A model generated the notes under the pieces. It ran no database searches. It worked only from the letters and a program-made list of their open reading frames with translations, and was not told the origin of the DNA. A program made the translations under genes and the position numbers. From NCBI GenBank assembly GCA_905116865.2, contig CAJHNH020000491.1:820607-884606 (forward strand): DNA of 64,000 nucleotides. The letters are read 5' to 3'. The stretch's first letter is position 1; each line of letters opens with the position of its first letter. Shown one piece after another: positions 34,350 through 45,575 of this stretch. Origin of the DNA: Candidula unifasciata (lineage: Eukaryota > Mollusca > Gastropoda > Stylommatophora > Geomitridae).

Positions 34350-36475
34350 GCAGTTGCAGTTACAGAGCCACATCTGATGCTGGTAGCACAAAGTTGACCA
34401 CAAAGTTCTTATTAATTTCCTGTGTAGACAAACAGATATATTTCCAGGATTTTTTTCCCTGATGCTATGCATCAGTAGTCAACATTGACAAATTTTTAAA
34501 GACAATTTGTATTCCCGCGCTACAGTTATAGACATACTGCGGTAAGAGAAAAAAAAGCTCTGTATATTTACATGTATCAAAGGTGGTGTTATTATCCATC
34601 AACTGAAATATGCATAAGATAATATTTCTTGTTACACTAAACATCTCCCTGAGTAAGAGCTACAGTGTAACAAGAGACCACAAGAGATTTGTGTATTTTA
34701 GTTGAAAGGATTCATATTTTGTTGTTCATTATATTTATAGTCTTTTCTGATTCTTCTTCTTCTTTCCTCTACTCCTGGAATGCCTTTTCAGTGTCTCTGA
34801 TACTTCTAAGGTCCATCTTCTGTGTGGTCGACCTTTGGCTCTGTTACAATTATATCTGTACAATACTGCTCTCTTTGGTGCCCTGCCTGCTGCCAATCTT
34901 GGTACATGACTTAACCATTTGATTTGCTGTCTACCTATAAAGTTCAGTATTGGTTCTGTGCTGACTCTCTTCCTGATATCGTTCCTAAATCAATTTTTGA
35001 TCGTTTTACCTAGCATTGTATGCAAACATTTTATTTATGTTTTTTCCTGTCTCCTAAAGACAGTATCCGTGTTTGACACCGATAGCATAGCGTTTTCTAA
35101 TTATTGTGCATTATCTCGGCAGGTTGATTAATCCACTAAAACAATAAATATGGGACTAGTTTCTCATCACAGAAACATGATTGCATCTTTTGGGACCTTC
35201 TCTTCTGCATTTATCCTGCAAATAGTAGTTAGCATCTGTTGTGGTTTATAGATAGGCGTCTTTCGGCCCAACACAACTTATTTAAGAACATCCCCAAATA
35301 TCTGCTTGTCACAGTGTGCATACTGGGGGCAATGGGTCTAGTCTTTACTCCCAAAATAGCGCCCTGGCAGGATTAACTGAAAGAGTTAAAATGAATACAA
35401 CAATAAGATTTGAGACTGTGTGAAAAGGTTAAACAATGAAAGATGAATAAATCACTGAAAAAGCACAACAAAACAGATAATTATTTTTCACAAGTTTACT
35501 GAATGAACCAAAAACCTTATTGTGTTGTTTGTAGATTGTATTCTCAAATCCAACATTAAATAATACAAAAAATTTTTTTTATAACTCTACAATCAAACAA
35601 AAAATGTATTTTTACAAACAATTACTAAAATGACAAAGAACATGGAAATCACATAGCTAAATAGTATGAGATACAGCTAGGCCATTATCATACAAAGAAG
35701 TACTGTCTCTAGAATGAAAGCTGGATCCCCAACATACTCTGTTTCTTTGCTTAGTTGCACACTCTCTTAGACTACTGTTCATCCATCTCCTGATGTTGTC
35801 CTCCCTCTTGTATAATTGTCTACTACTTGCTCTCTGGCCTTAGACTTTTTCCCTGTCTCGGTTTTTAAAAGAGTGTTATGTCTTTTAACGTGGCCATATA
35901 TTTCACTTGTCTCACTATTTACTGTCACGTAACCTGATATAAATTTAGTATAATGATGTAATAACACTAAATAACATAGTATGAAACAATGACAACAACA
36001 GTTGTGCTAGATAATGTCACACCGAAAACAGATCAGGAAGTAATTAACCAAGAAACAAACTATGACCTGAAAATTCAACGGAAAAAAAAAAAGGATTATT
36101 ACCCCCAATTTTTTTTTTTAAATAATTTAGCACTTCCCTAAATCTGCTTATAGAAACTTACTGAACTAATTTCTTGTTAAGTTTCTTTTTGATATCAGTA
36201 AGACTCCATCAACTTTTTAATTTACTAACAGAGCAACTTTAGTTTCATGATTTGATTTCGAAAACAAAGTCATCTATCGGTGAGGTTTGAGAATAAGGCT
36301 ATTAAATAATTATATTCCTAGAATCATTGCAGCAGCTTTCACACTACAGGACACTGGTACAAAAGTCTTACTGTGGAAGACACTGGAGCATAACCACATG
36401 AATTCCCAAAGAAAATAAGAGGATGCATATTTCCACCCTAGCCAATCATCACTGTGGAGGCTTTAAAGGTTTGCA
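34350..36475. other. No recognisable gene
   Basis: AT-rich sequence with short ORFs only. No conserved protein motif, tRNA-like element or clear transposon terminus was found. Confidence 0.5.
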
Positions 36476-36479
36476 GTAC

Positions 36480-36750
36480 ATTTCTTCTTCTTCCTTTTTA
36501 CTGGCTGTAAACTCAAGCGGAAAGTTGTGGGCGTTCATCCACTTCTAGACATTAGTCTTGTTCCTAAACATGAATTTGTGTCTGCTCATCCATAAGCAGA
36601 CTGTTGGTTCCTTCCTCTGAAGCAGGTGCCTTCCAACTTCAAAGAAAACCCTTAATTAGTCAACTCTTTTGACATGTTTTTTAGAAAGGCACTGGGTCTA
36701 TTCTTTCTGGCCCCTACACACTGGGGCCCTAGAACCCATGTGAGGAGTAG
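36480..36750 (-). repeat. SINE-like repeat, family G
   Basis: CTTCTTCTTCC tail, TTTACTGGCTGTAAACTCAA, GCAGACTGTTGGTTCCTTCC, CTTCCAACTTCAAAGAAAAC, ACATGTTTTTTAGAAAGGCA. Confidence 0.85.
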
Positions 36751-37073
36751 ATTTTAGAAAACAAAAAGAAGAAAGAAAGAAAGTTTTGTGACTAGAAAAC
36801 AAAAAGACCAAAGTTTATTAAAATATTTGCCAGTGCGAAAATACAATCTGGATACAACCTGAGGTTACCACAACAGAAGAAATTTTTTACCAAAAAAAAA
36901 AAAAAAAGACCAACAGCTGTTTTGACAATACATAATTTTTGAAACTTCATATACTAGTTAAAGTTTGTTATTTTCCTCCATGTTTAAATCAGGCATAGTT
37001 GTTTGTGTGACCTCAGTTGCTTCTAGTTTAAAGTTACTCTGTTTAACATTCAAATGTTCCTCTGTGAATGCAG

Positions 37074-38153
37074 TTAGACACTCCTTTTGTAATCACTATG
37101 CCTTTTTTTCAGCAACTTTATCTTTTCATTGGATTTCACAAGCTTTTTAACAAGAATGTGATTAGTTGCCACAACTAACTTATTTTTATCCAAGCAGTAA
37201 TTCAAGGCGGCTTGTAAGTTATTCGTCGTCTGCTTCAAAGAATCCAGATCTTCAACAGATGCAACAGCATCATCATACTTTTCCTTCAAATCTGTATACT
37301 TAGTTCTCCACAGATTTGCTGACTGTGTCTTCCTTTTTATCGTCTTATCAACTCCACTCATTGAAAACTGTGGTCGCCGTTTGAGCTGCACTTTGAGCTC
37401 TCGTATCTGCCGTTGTAAACGCCTGTTCTCCTGCAACATATTTATATTAGTCCGTTTTTTGGTGACACACTTTGCGCAATCTCCTTTTAGTCTCTTGGGT
37501 GATGGTACTTCACAGGATGCTGTAAAAGAAGGTAAATTCGCCACTGCAGACGAATGTGCGATTACTAAAGTGTCTGGCTCCAACAGCGCATCTGATGGAA
37601 AAGTACCTGTGGTGTCAGGGTGAGGTGTTGGCGATCTATGTCCAGGCTGTGGAATGTCAGGTTCTAACCGTGTCTCTGATGGTGATAGGCATGCTGGTTC
37701 TAACCGTGTCTCTGATGGTGACAGGCATGCTGGTTCTAACCATGTCTCTGATGGTGACAGGCATGCTGGTTCTAACCATGTCTCTGATGGTGACAGGCAT
37801 GCTGGTTCTAACCGTGTCTCTGATGGTGACGCACCATCAGGAGGACTCTTGAATGTGATAGTAAATGGTCTAAGAAAAAGTTTTATCAGTGACTGCCATT
37901 CTCTTGTCAAATGGTGTTTTTTATCTAAAATCATTTTTTTTAATTTACGCAATCTGGTAGCAAGACTTCCCGCATTTAAAATCTTGCCTGGCTCTGCAGT
38001 CTGCACAATACTTCTGACTTCACGTACTACATCAGGTACAGAACGACCATCCACAATCAAGAGCTGAGCAATGTAGCCTTTCTGTATAGGATATCCAGCT
38101 TCAAAGATCGACAGATGTGCTCTAAGATGATTAGCATTCCTTTCTGCCATCAT
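37074..38153 (-). CDS. Orphan 359-residue ORF with coiled coil and 12-residue repeats
   Basis: Uninterrupted ORF from ATG at 38153 to a stop at 37074. Residues ~1-100 look globular (RAHLSIFEAGYPIQKGYIAQ, VVREVRSIVQTAEPGKI). Residues ~107-168 are five tandem copies of SPSETRLEPACL, a 36-bp DNA repeat at about 37665-37830. The last ~130 residues are Lys/Arg/Leu-rich and helical, consistent with a coiled coil (NRRLQRQIRELKVQLKRR). I do not recognise the family. An AATAAA lies on this strand near 36818. The ORF sits 230 bp from the Merlin-like element, so it could be transposon-encoded or a host gene. Its intactness among decayed DNA suggests recent insertion or selection. Confidence 0.55.
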   Translation of the reverse strand: MMAERNANHLRAHLSIFEAGYPIQKGYIAQLLIVDGRSVPDVVREVRSIVQTAEPGKILNAGSLATRLRKLKKMILDKKHHLTREWQSLIKLFLRPFTITFKSPPDGASPSETRLEPACLSPSETWLEPACLSPSETWLEPACLSPSETRLEPACLSPSETRLEPDIPQPGHRSPTPHPDTTGTFPSDALLEPDTLVIAHSSAVANLPSFTASCEVPSPKRLKGDCAKCVTKKRTNINMLQENRRLQRQIRELKVQLKRRPQFSMSGVDKTIKRKTQSANLWRTKYTDLKEKYDDAVASVEDLDSLKQTTNNLQAALNYCLDKNKLVVATNHILVKKLVKSNEKIKLLKKRHSDYKRSV

Positions 38154-38381
38154 CCAGTAAGAAGAAGTTATAAATCAAATCTATATAGAAAATAATAATT
38201 TAATATAATTAATAATATTACATTAAATAAATTATAACTTATAAGTCAACTCATGCACAATTAAATTAAATAAATTATAATATAATTAATATTAAATAAT
38301 ATTAATATAACATAATTAATTATAATAATAATAATAAACTTTCAAAACAAAATATGCATCTCCAACAACACTAAAAATTTG

Positions 38382-39101
38382 GGCTCTACTGGCAAATCCG
38401 GACAAAGAATAAACAGCCTTGGACGACTCAGTCAGAGTTCTCTCCCGTGGCCGCACTCCAAACAGTGATCGGAAAAGCCACAACGAAACAAACGACACAA
38501 GCAACATGGCAGTTAGACGCACTCACATAACTAACATCGTTCTGGCTACAGCAACGTGGCAAACTTACGGCATGGCATCTATCTGCACGAGGTAGTAGTC
38601 CACCAGACCAACTTCGTCGACGCCGTACACAGTCACATATACACACAAACAATTGAGGGCCTCTGGATGCTGGTGAAACGCACCATTCGCCAACGATTAG
38701 GCACCAGCCGCACACTATTGGCGTCATATTTAGCAGACTTTCAGTGGCGCCACGCCCACAAACATCAGATTGTCGGCCACTATTTCGAAACCCTACGTCA
38801 AAATTTTAACATCTAACCCTACCCCTACCCCTAACTCTAATCCAACAACCGCATGATGATGACTACACAACCATTCACAATGCCTCACGCAACCGTACGC
38901 AACCCTGCACGCAACCATATGATGATGCCACGATGCCTCACGTAACCGAACGCAGCCCTACAAGCAACCGCAGGATGATAGGTTGGTGTGTCGTTTGTTT
39001 CGTTTGTTTTCCAATCACTGTTTGGAGTGCGGCCAAGGGAGAGAACTCTGACTTAATTGTCCAAGGCTGTTTATTCTTCGTCCGGATTTGCCAGTAGAGC
39101 C
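38382..39101. mobile_element. Merlin-like element with ~115-bp terminal inverted repeats
   Basis: Inverted repeats 38382-38498 and 38988-39101 are very similar: GGCTCTACTGGCAAATCCGG, AATAAACAGCCTTGGAC, TCAGAGTTCTCTCCC, GGCCGCACTCCAAACAGTGA, CGAAACAAACGACAC. Between them lie a transposase C-terminal fragment (to 38816), degenerate CCCTAA-type repeats (38813-38845) and short CGCAACC repeats. No clear target duplication was found. The element is non-autonomous. A third copy of the inverted repeat lies at 39701-39815 in the right-hand orientation. Confidence 0.85.
38556..38816 (+). pseudogene. Transposase C-terminal fragment (ISXO2/Merlin type)
   Basis: Encodes NFVDAVHSHIYTQTIEGLWM, LVKRTIRQRLGTS and LASYLADFQWRHAHKHQ. 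This is the end of the ISXO2-like DDE transposase domain: HTQTIEGxW carries the catalytic acidic residue, followed by SYLxEFxWR. Eukaryotic relatives are the Merlin superfamily. Only the last ~70 residues remain. Confidence 0.75.
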
Positions 39102-39164
39102 AAAATTGTTGTGTTTGTTGGTTTTTCCCGATTTGTATGCTTTAATGATCGATAAATTTGCGTG

Positions 39165-39240
39165 GTTAGGGGTAGGGGTTAGGGCTAGGGAGTAGGATTA
39201 GGGTTAGCGGTAGGGTTAGGTTTAGCGTTAGATTTGACAA
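39165..39240 (+). repeat. Degenerate telomere-like (TTAGGG) array
   Basis: GGTTAGGGGTAGGGGTTAGGG, CTAGGGAGTAGGATTAGGG, TTAGCGGTAGGGTTAGG. It lies between the two tandem Merlin-like units. The copies are diverged, so this is not a chromosome end. Confidence 0.85.
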
Positions 39241-39815
39241 TTTTGACGCCGGAGTTCCCTATAATCGCTCACAGTCCCATACACACACAAACAATCGAGG
39301 GCCTCTGGATGCTGGTCAAACGCACATTTCGCCAACGATTGGGGGCACCAGCCGCACGCGATTGGCGTCATATTTGGCAGAGTTTCAGTGGCGCCACTCC
39401 CACAAACATCAGATTGTCGGCCAGTATTTCGAAATCCTACGTCAAAATTTTCACATCTAACCCTAACCCTACCCCCAACCCTAACCCTACCCCCAACCCT
39501 AACCCTACCCCTAACTCTAACCCTACCCCTAACTCAAACCCAAACACTACGCATCCCTACACGCAACCGTATGATGACTACGCATCCCTTCACGATGCCT
39601 CACGCAACCATACGCAACCGTATGATGACTACGCATCCCTTCATGATGCATCACGCAACCGTACGCAGCCCTACAAGCAACCGTGTGATGATAGGTAAGT
39701 GTGTCGTTTGTTTCGTTGGCTTTTCCGATCACTGTTTGCAGTGCGGCCAAGGGAGAGAACTCTGACTAAGTCGTCCAAGGCTTTTTATTCTTCGTCCGGA
39801 TTTGACAGGAGAGCC
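39234..39815 (+). mobile_element. Second Merlin-like unit, tandem, with CCCTAA array
   Basis: Repeats the 38590-39101 unit: transposase fragment (YTQTIEGLW-type, 39275-39456, with a frame change), CCCTAA-like array (39457-39545), ACGCAACCGTATGATGACTA repeats (39560-39690) and right terminal repeat 39701-39815. The left terminal repeat is absent. Confidence 0.8.
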
Positions 39816-39822
39816 AAAACCT

Positions 39823-40157
39823 GATATTTCTAAATAATCAGATTAATCAATCTGAAATAAAGAGTCTCGTAAGCGTAAGATGATTTTCCGGTTCAATTCT
39901 CAAGACATGATCGGGAAACAATTCAAACTCTCAACTCATTCCTGTTCTGATTAGCTTTCCAAATTTATGTTAAAATGAAAATGGATACAGAATCCAAAAC
40001 TTGCACTTTAGTGTAGGTCCTTCAACTAATATGGAAGATATTAAGATGTTTACTTACTGTATGTCAAATAGTGAAATTTATGTCACTGAACAAAGATCGC
40101 TATATGTAAGTTAGGTGTTGTTCGGTAGAGTGGCCATGGCCAAACTTTAGTTTAACT
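39823..40157. other. No recognisable gene
   Basis: Short spacer between the Merlin-like unit and the hAT element. Nothing recognised. Confidence 0.5.
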
Positions 40158-40165
40158 GTCGATGG

Positions 40166-42520
40166 CAGGGTTGCCAGATAAAAAACGTCATTTTATGCCA
40201 AACCATCACCTAAAATATGCCAGAAAATTGCCAAATAAAGTATAACATTGTACTCACTTCACATCAAAAGCTCTAGATTGAATTTTTCACTGTCATCCTC
40301 ACTGGAACCAGTGGAAGATGCAGCATAAACATTTTCAGATGTAAAGTCTTTGCAACATTTCTTTGATATCAATAGTTCTGCTCTAATTCTGAAGACTGCA
40401 TCAAGAAAATCCAGTTCTAACGGGCATTATTTAGCAAGTAAGGGCGAAAGTGGCCAACTCTTTAAATGCCTGGTGTCGAAGTACGCCTATCCAAAAATCT
40501 TCCCTGTTTGTAGGTAGTCCATCCTTCTTAAATGTAGCTTCTTCTTTCCAGTTGACAAGAATCAATTTTCTGTACTGTTCTTCTATAATACTGATGTTGC
40601 TTTCTGCCAGGTGTAAAAATGGTAGCTCTGAAAACTGCGTCCTTGATATTTGATTTAGAACTGCCAAAAGGGCTCAATTTTTACAGATTTTGAAATATAT
40701 TCTCGGTGGGAAGTCTACACGTAATTTGATTGCATGCATCTTTCATTAACATTGTTTATTTCTATCTGAACTTCAGTCCTGTTATTCTTCTGTAGGAACG
40801 CATTACATTCTGTTAGGAATTTAATACCAAAGTCAATGTGATGAATATTTTTTTCTACTCATTGACGTCTCACAGTCTGTTCTTAAGAATTTTCTGGTGC
40901 ATGGACAATTCTTGGTGTAGTTCATGAGGATCAGCTTTGTTTGTTGAAAAAGATTGTTCAGTTTTTCAAATTCTTGTACAATTGGTGTCGCAAACACAAA
41001 GTACAAATAATTATTATGGTATAGCAGCATTTCCTTTCACAATCTTACTTTATATTTTGTGTCAAATGTTGTGAAATAAGCTTTAAATTCTTTCCAGTTC
41101 ACCAACATATTGAACATTATCTTTCCACGCACAAGCCACCTAGTAGATGACAGTTTCTCAAATGGAAGAGGAGCAGTTCGTTCTGATTCAAACTCCGTAG
41201 ATGTGTTCATCACTCTAAACAGTTCTTTATAGGCTTCTCATCTTAAATCACTATGACAAAACTACTGAGGTATTTCTGACAGTAAGGAAAGAATATTTGA
41301 TGGCGAAGGAGACACATCTTTAATTCTGGACCATACAGAGTCCTTGCACCCGATCATGTTTGAAGCGCCACTGACGCAAACCCAATGCAATTTGTAAGAC
41401 TCTGACCACACCTTTTGATTTCCTTATCAATCAAATTAAATGTTTTCTCCTGTAGCCACTTGCAAGGAAATTAAAGCAAGAAATCCAGTAAATATTTAAT
41501 TTTTCCTGTCACTGAAAAAAAACTAACTATAATGCACAAGTACTTTTGAGTGGAAACGTCAGTAGACTCATCTATAATGATGGCATATTTCTTGTTCCGA
41601 AAATCCTCAATAAGGTCATCCTTAAGTGCAGGTGATAAAATATTTCTTTTTAAGCATAAACATTTAGTTCTATGCAACTGTATGTGCTCCAATGTACTCT
41701 ACTGACCACGCGCTCTCGTGATTTCACTTAAATGATCAATTTGCGTATTGCACAATGGCAGGTCAAGCTTACAGCAAGTTGCAACTCTGCTGCTTTAACT
41801 TTATCATTACTTTGCCTAGGAGTTATTTTTGTAATAAGCTGTGACTGGCTTTTTGACGGAATTTTCATCCTGTGTTTTTCGGATGTAATTTTTGGTGCAA
41901 CAGTACACCGACACAGTTTACAATATGCTGCCTCTGATCCGTCTGAAGATCTTTTGAGCCATGAGTATGTTTTCTCCCAATTACTATTATACATGCGATT
42001 GCTGTCATAAGATGCTTTCCATTTTTTGGATGACGTGGCCATTGGTAAAAGTAATAAAATCAATCACAGATAGAACTAGGTCTATATCCTATCTATTTTC
42101 TGTCCTCAAGTAGTTTCTGAACAGTCTAAATCACTTGATATCAGTGGTGGGTTTTCGTTTTATATCTCGCAAATATTCTAGTAAATTAACATAAATTACA
42201 AAGGTTTAAAGCAGTCACGATCCGTATAAGAAGACAACAAAACAATAAGAAATGGCGCGAATCTCCGTTAGTCCATACCAGGACATCACAACAAAGTCAA
42301 ACTGAAATAAAGATTTTAACTGTAGGTCTTCATTGCTTTTAGTAAATTTGCGTGTTTATAACAGAGGAACCATAAAGAAAATGTGAGCACGTCTTGATAA
42401 GAAATGCCAGGAAAAACCCAAATATGCCAGAATATGCCAGTTCATTATCTTATGCCAGTTCAATTTCAAATATGCCAGATTTGTGGAATCTGGCATAAAA
42501 ATGCCAATATGGCAACCCTG
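40166..42520 (-). mobile_element. hAT transposon with perfect 8-bp target duplication
   Basis: Starts CAGGGTTGCCAGATA and ends ATATGGCAACCCTG (inverted repeat of at least 11 bp). GTCGATGG flanks both sides (40158-40165, 42521-42528). Subterminal TATGCCAGA and TCTGGCATA motifs occur near both ends. The transposase lies on the minus strand but is broken. From the N-terminus: SNWEKTYSWLKRSSDGSEAAY with CKLC (41728-42063), YAIIIDESTDVSTQKYLCII (41471-41692), then C-terminal remnants (40431-40667). Structure, target duplication and the DESTD motif all identify hAT. Confidence 0.93.
41471..42063 (-). pseudogene. hAT transposase, N-terminal and catalytic-start remnants
   Basis: First ORF piece (42063-41728) encodes a BED/TTF-like zinc-binding start with YCKLC and a probable His ligand region KHRMK. 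The second piece (41692-41471) gives the DESTD motif, whose Asp is the first catalytic residue of hAT transposases. The pieces are separated by stops and the rest of the enzyme is largely decayed. Confidence 0.8.
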
Positions 42521-42539
42521 GTCGATGGCTACTTCTAAA

Positions 42540-44260
42540 CAGTGTTGCCACTTTTCTTTGACAAAAAATATCCAAAACGGTGTCAAAAAATATCTAAAAA
42601 TATCTAAATCTGCGTGGAAAAGATCTAGAAAAAACATCCAAATTGAACAAGTCAAAAATTACATAGCTTTTGTTATGACTTACCCTACATAATCATGTCC
42701 TCGCCTTCACTGATGTCTGCATCCCAAGATCCACAGGATAAACTAAACTTAGCTTGATAATGAAGTTGAAGCTTCAGATCCAAAATGACCCTGGTATGCT
42801 TTAGCTGTTCAAATTTCTTTATAAGTGGAACAGTAGGCTTATTTCTCTAGTCTCATGAGGCCGAATTTTAATGGCACGATAGCTTTAAGAGGTCAAATTT
42901 CATCCTGTTTTTTAGGTTAGATTTGATATAATTCCTAGCACTGAAAACTCTTTCTACGTCAGCATTTGAGTGGGGTAGTATCATGGCAGACATGGCACTT
43001 TAAAGAGCTTACAGAATGGACTGTTTGATGAGGAATCTTTAAATTGTCTCACTTCACTCCAAAACGCTTTAGTTTCTGTTTTGTTTGTCCAGTCAGCTAA
43101 CTTTATTTTGGTTAACTGATATTCTGCTTCCACGACTCTATTATCAGTAGCCCATAAAAATTTCATAACTTTACAATATTTAGGTATGTCCTTTATTGGC
43201 TGAAGTATGTTGCTCATAGAAAAAAATGTGAAATATTTTTCAAAACTTCTAGATTTTCAGGAAGTCTCTGCTTCAATAATGAGATAAGGAAATCTTGACA
43301 GCGTTTTCTTAAGTTGTTCTCTTCATTCTCTGTTAACAGTCCTTTTGTTTTTAAATCATCAATTTTTGATTAGATTTAATATCCAAGGTGTGGCTTAGGA
43401 GCCAAATAGCTCTCTATAGTGCAAGTGAGCAAATCAGCTTTAGAAGTTAGCAACACCAGTCTTTTACTGAGTGAAATAGCAAGGTGAGATCATCAAGTAA
43501 TTTAACTTTATCAAAAAGTTTAGATTCGAACAGTTTATTAACTTTTTGCACTCCCATTAGAATAGGTTATAAAAAGAGAATGAATGACACATTTTTTTCA
43601 TCACTGTACATTCCGTATAGTATTTCAGCTGTGAAGCACTTTTCACTTTGTCTTATTATTTCAAAGTGTGTCTTCAACTTCAGCCATTGCTTCATAATTC
43701 TTTCAACAGCTGGTTAAATTGATAACCATCTAGTTTTGCAATCTGACAGAATTTTCGGTGGTGTGAAACCATCATTCAAGGCTATATATAATGTATTGTA
43801 TTGCTGTTGTCTGACAAATGATTTGGAAAACCAGTAAAGTGTTTCAGCAATAAGGTATTCCAAATTCCTTGGTAAATATTTAGATGAAGAATGTGATAAT
43901 GCTAGCTGCAATGAATGATTCATACATTTTCTAAGTATTAATGATGGGTTAGCTTCCTTCAACTTGACATAAACGCCATTGTTCATACCAACCATCACTG
44001 AGGCATTATCAGTACAAATTACAGCCAAATTCTTCAAGCCTAACTGTTTGCTGATTAAAAGGTCCTTCAGTTCCTAAACTATACTTTCTACATCACACTT
44101 TTCAAATTGAACTAGTCCAAGATTTTTTACAAATCGAACAAATGGTCACAGTTTGAAATTGAACAGTGACAAATTAAAAACATTGCGACTGATACATCAA
44201 CTTTTGATGATTCATTTATCTGTATAGTTCTGAAAACAGATGTCAATGGTGTAATATCTT
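42540..44260 (-). mobile_element. Third hAT remnant (CAGTGTTGCCAC end)
   Basis: Begins CAGTGTTGCCACTTTTC at 42540, the same end as the element at 45630. Minus-strand fragments: CTDNASVMVGMNNGVYVKLK, CMNHSLQLALSHSSSKYLPR and CKTRWLSI (44037-43714). FLWATDNRVVEAEYQLTKIK is at 43217-42981, and VDVSVAMFLICHCSISNCDH near 44150. These are the middle of a hAT transposase (TDNAxxM, H.LQLA, TRW). The right end was not resolved. Confidence 0.75.
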
Positions 44261-44597
44261 TAAATGAAACTGCAGTTTTATGCTTTTTTAGTCTCTGCAT
44301 GACTCTTTGAGTTTTGTATTTTCGCTTCAATTTCACACTTGCAGCACTTACAACAAGCTTTGTCGGTACAATATTTTTTGCCTCCCCCAAACACGAAATT
44401 CCCGTGGGAATTCCACAGCTGACTTGACAGTCCATTATTTCAAGGGGTGCAAGTGTGCTGCTGTCTGCTGCTGTTTTTGAGTGTTCATCTAGTGTCTTAT
44501 GGTGCGACATATTTCGGTCTGTTGATGCGCATTTGGCTGCTTGATGATGCGCAATTGGCCGGTCTGCAATATTAGTTATGTTTTCATAACATGTAAA

Positions 44598-44685
44598 CAT
44601 GTGAGTGCATAGCGTAGTTGGTATCACATCTTCCTTGTAAACGAAAGATGCCGTGTTCAATACCGACGTGATCCATTGTGAATTT
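44598..44685 (+). repeat. tRNA-like SINE head
   Basis: A-box TAGCGTAGTTGG and B-box-like GTTCAATACC at tRNA spacing. The anticodon stem is mispaired and no acceptor stem is seen, so it is a degenerate tRNA-derived repeat rather than a gene. Confidence 0.45.
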
Positions 44686-44694
44686 CCTTTTTTT

Positions 44695-45060
44695 TTCAAA
44701 TGAAATGTAAATTGTGTGTGTTTTTGTTGTCACAATGTTTTTTTTAAAAATTAAAATGTAAATTGTGTGTTTTAAATGAAATGTAAATTGTGTGTGTGCG
44801 TGCGCGCGCGTGTGTGCGCGCGCGTGTATTTGCGCGCGTGCGTGCGTGCGCGTGTGCGTGTTTTTTTTAAAATAAAATGTAAATTGTGTGTTTTAAATAA
44901 AATGTAAATTGTGTGTGTGTGCGTGCGCGCGCGTGTGCGTGCGTGCGTGTGTGTGTGTGTGTTTTTTTGTTGTTGTTGTCACAACGTTTTTTGTAAAAAT
45001 AAAATGTAAATTGTGTGTATGTGTGTTTGTTGTCACAACGGTTTTTTTTCACTACATGTA
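44695..45060. repeat. Repeated AAATGTAAATTGTGTG with (GT/GC)n tracts
   Basis: Several copies of AAATGTAAATTGTGTG alternate with long GTGC/GCGC purine-pyrimidine tracts (about 44785-44860 and 44915-44965), potentially Z-DNA-forming. Confidence 0.85.
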
Positions 45061-45257
45061 AAATGTGCACTTTGGCTATGTGAACTCTATGTGCAATCGC
45101 AGGAAATGCCAATTGGGGTACTGTGGGGGGCCCTAAAAAGGGCCAATCATTCTACATGAATACTGCTGGGTTCACGCATGAATTGACAATCACAGAGATT
45201 GTACACGTTAGTAGATCTGAACTGAGGTCAAACTGCGGTGGCAGAAGAGACGACGGA

Positions 45258-45575
45258 CTAGTAGTCTCTCGGGGGCCAGAATCTAGCAATGTCTGCTAGT
45301 ATGGTTTCAAACATGTCGCCACCCGCACGTTGAGCGCGCCTGCGCCACAGAAACTCACACATGTAAGATTCTAATAAATGTCTGTGGGTGCCATTCTGGC
45401 GCTTGTTTCTCTCCTTTGCCGACCTCCACAAACGTTCGATGCATTGCGTATGAGCACCTGTGGTGGGGTCGACAAAATTAATGGAGTGATTGTTTCTGCA
45501 ACTTCTGGTTCTGTGCAGAATGCCATGCTGTTGCAGGAAGGCAATGCTGCTTTCCTTGTCTTGTACTGACTGCTG
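45258..45575 (-). pseudogene. Second type of Merlin/ISXO2-like transposase fragment
   Basis: Minus-strand ORF encodes INFVDPTTGAHTQCIERLWR, SAKERNKRQNGT and HLLESYMCEFLWRRR. This is the C-terminal third of an ISXO2/Merlin DDE transposase with the catalytic Glu in CIERLW. It differs from the 38.6-kb fragment, so two lineages are present. The hAT element at 45630 cuts off its N-terminal side. Confidence 0.8.

Noticed and set aside
39457..39545. Chromosome end (telomere)
   Set aside because: The CCCTAA units are degenerate, short and flanked by transposon sequence on both sides with genes beyond.
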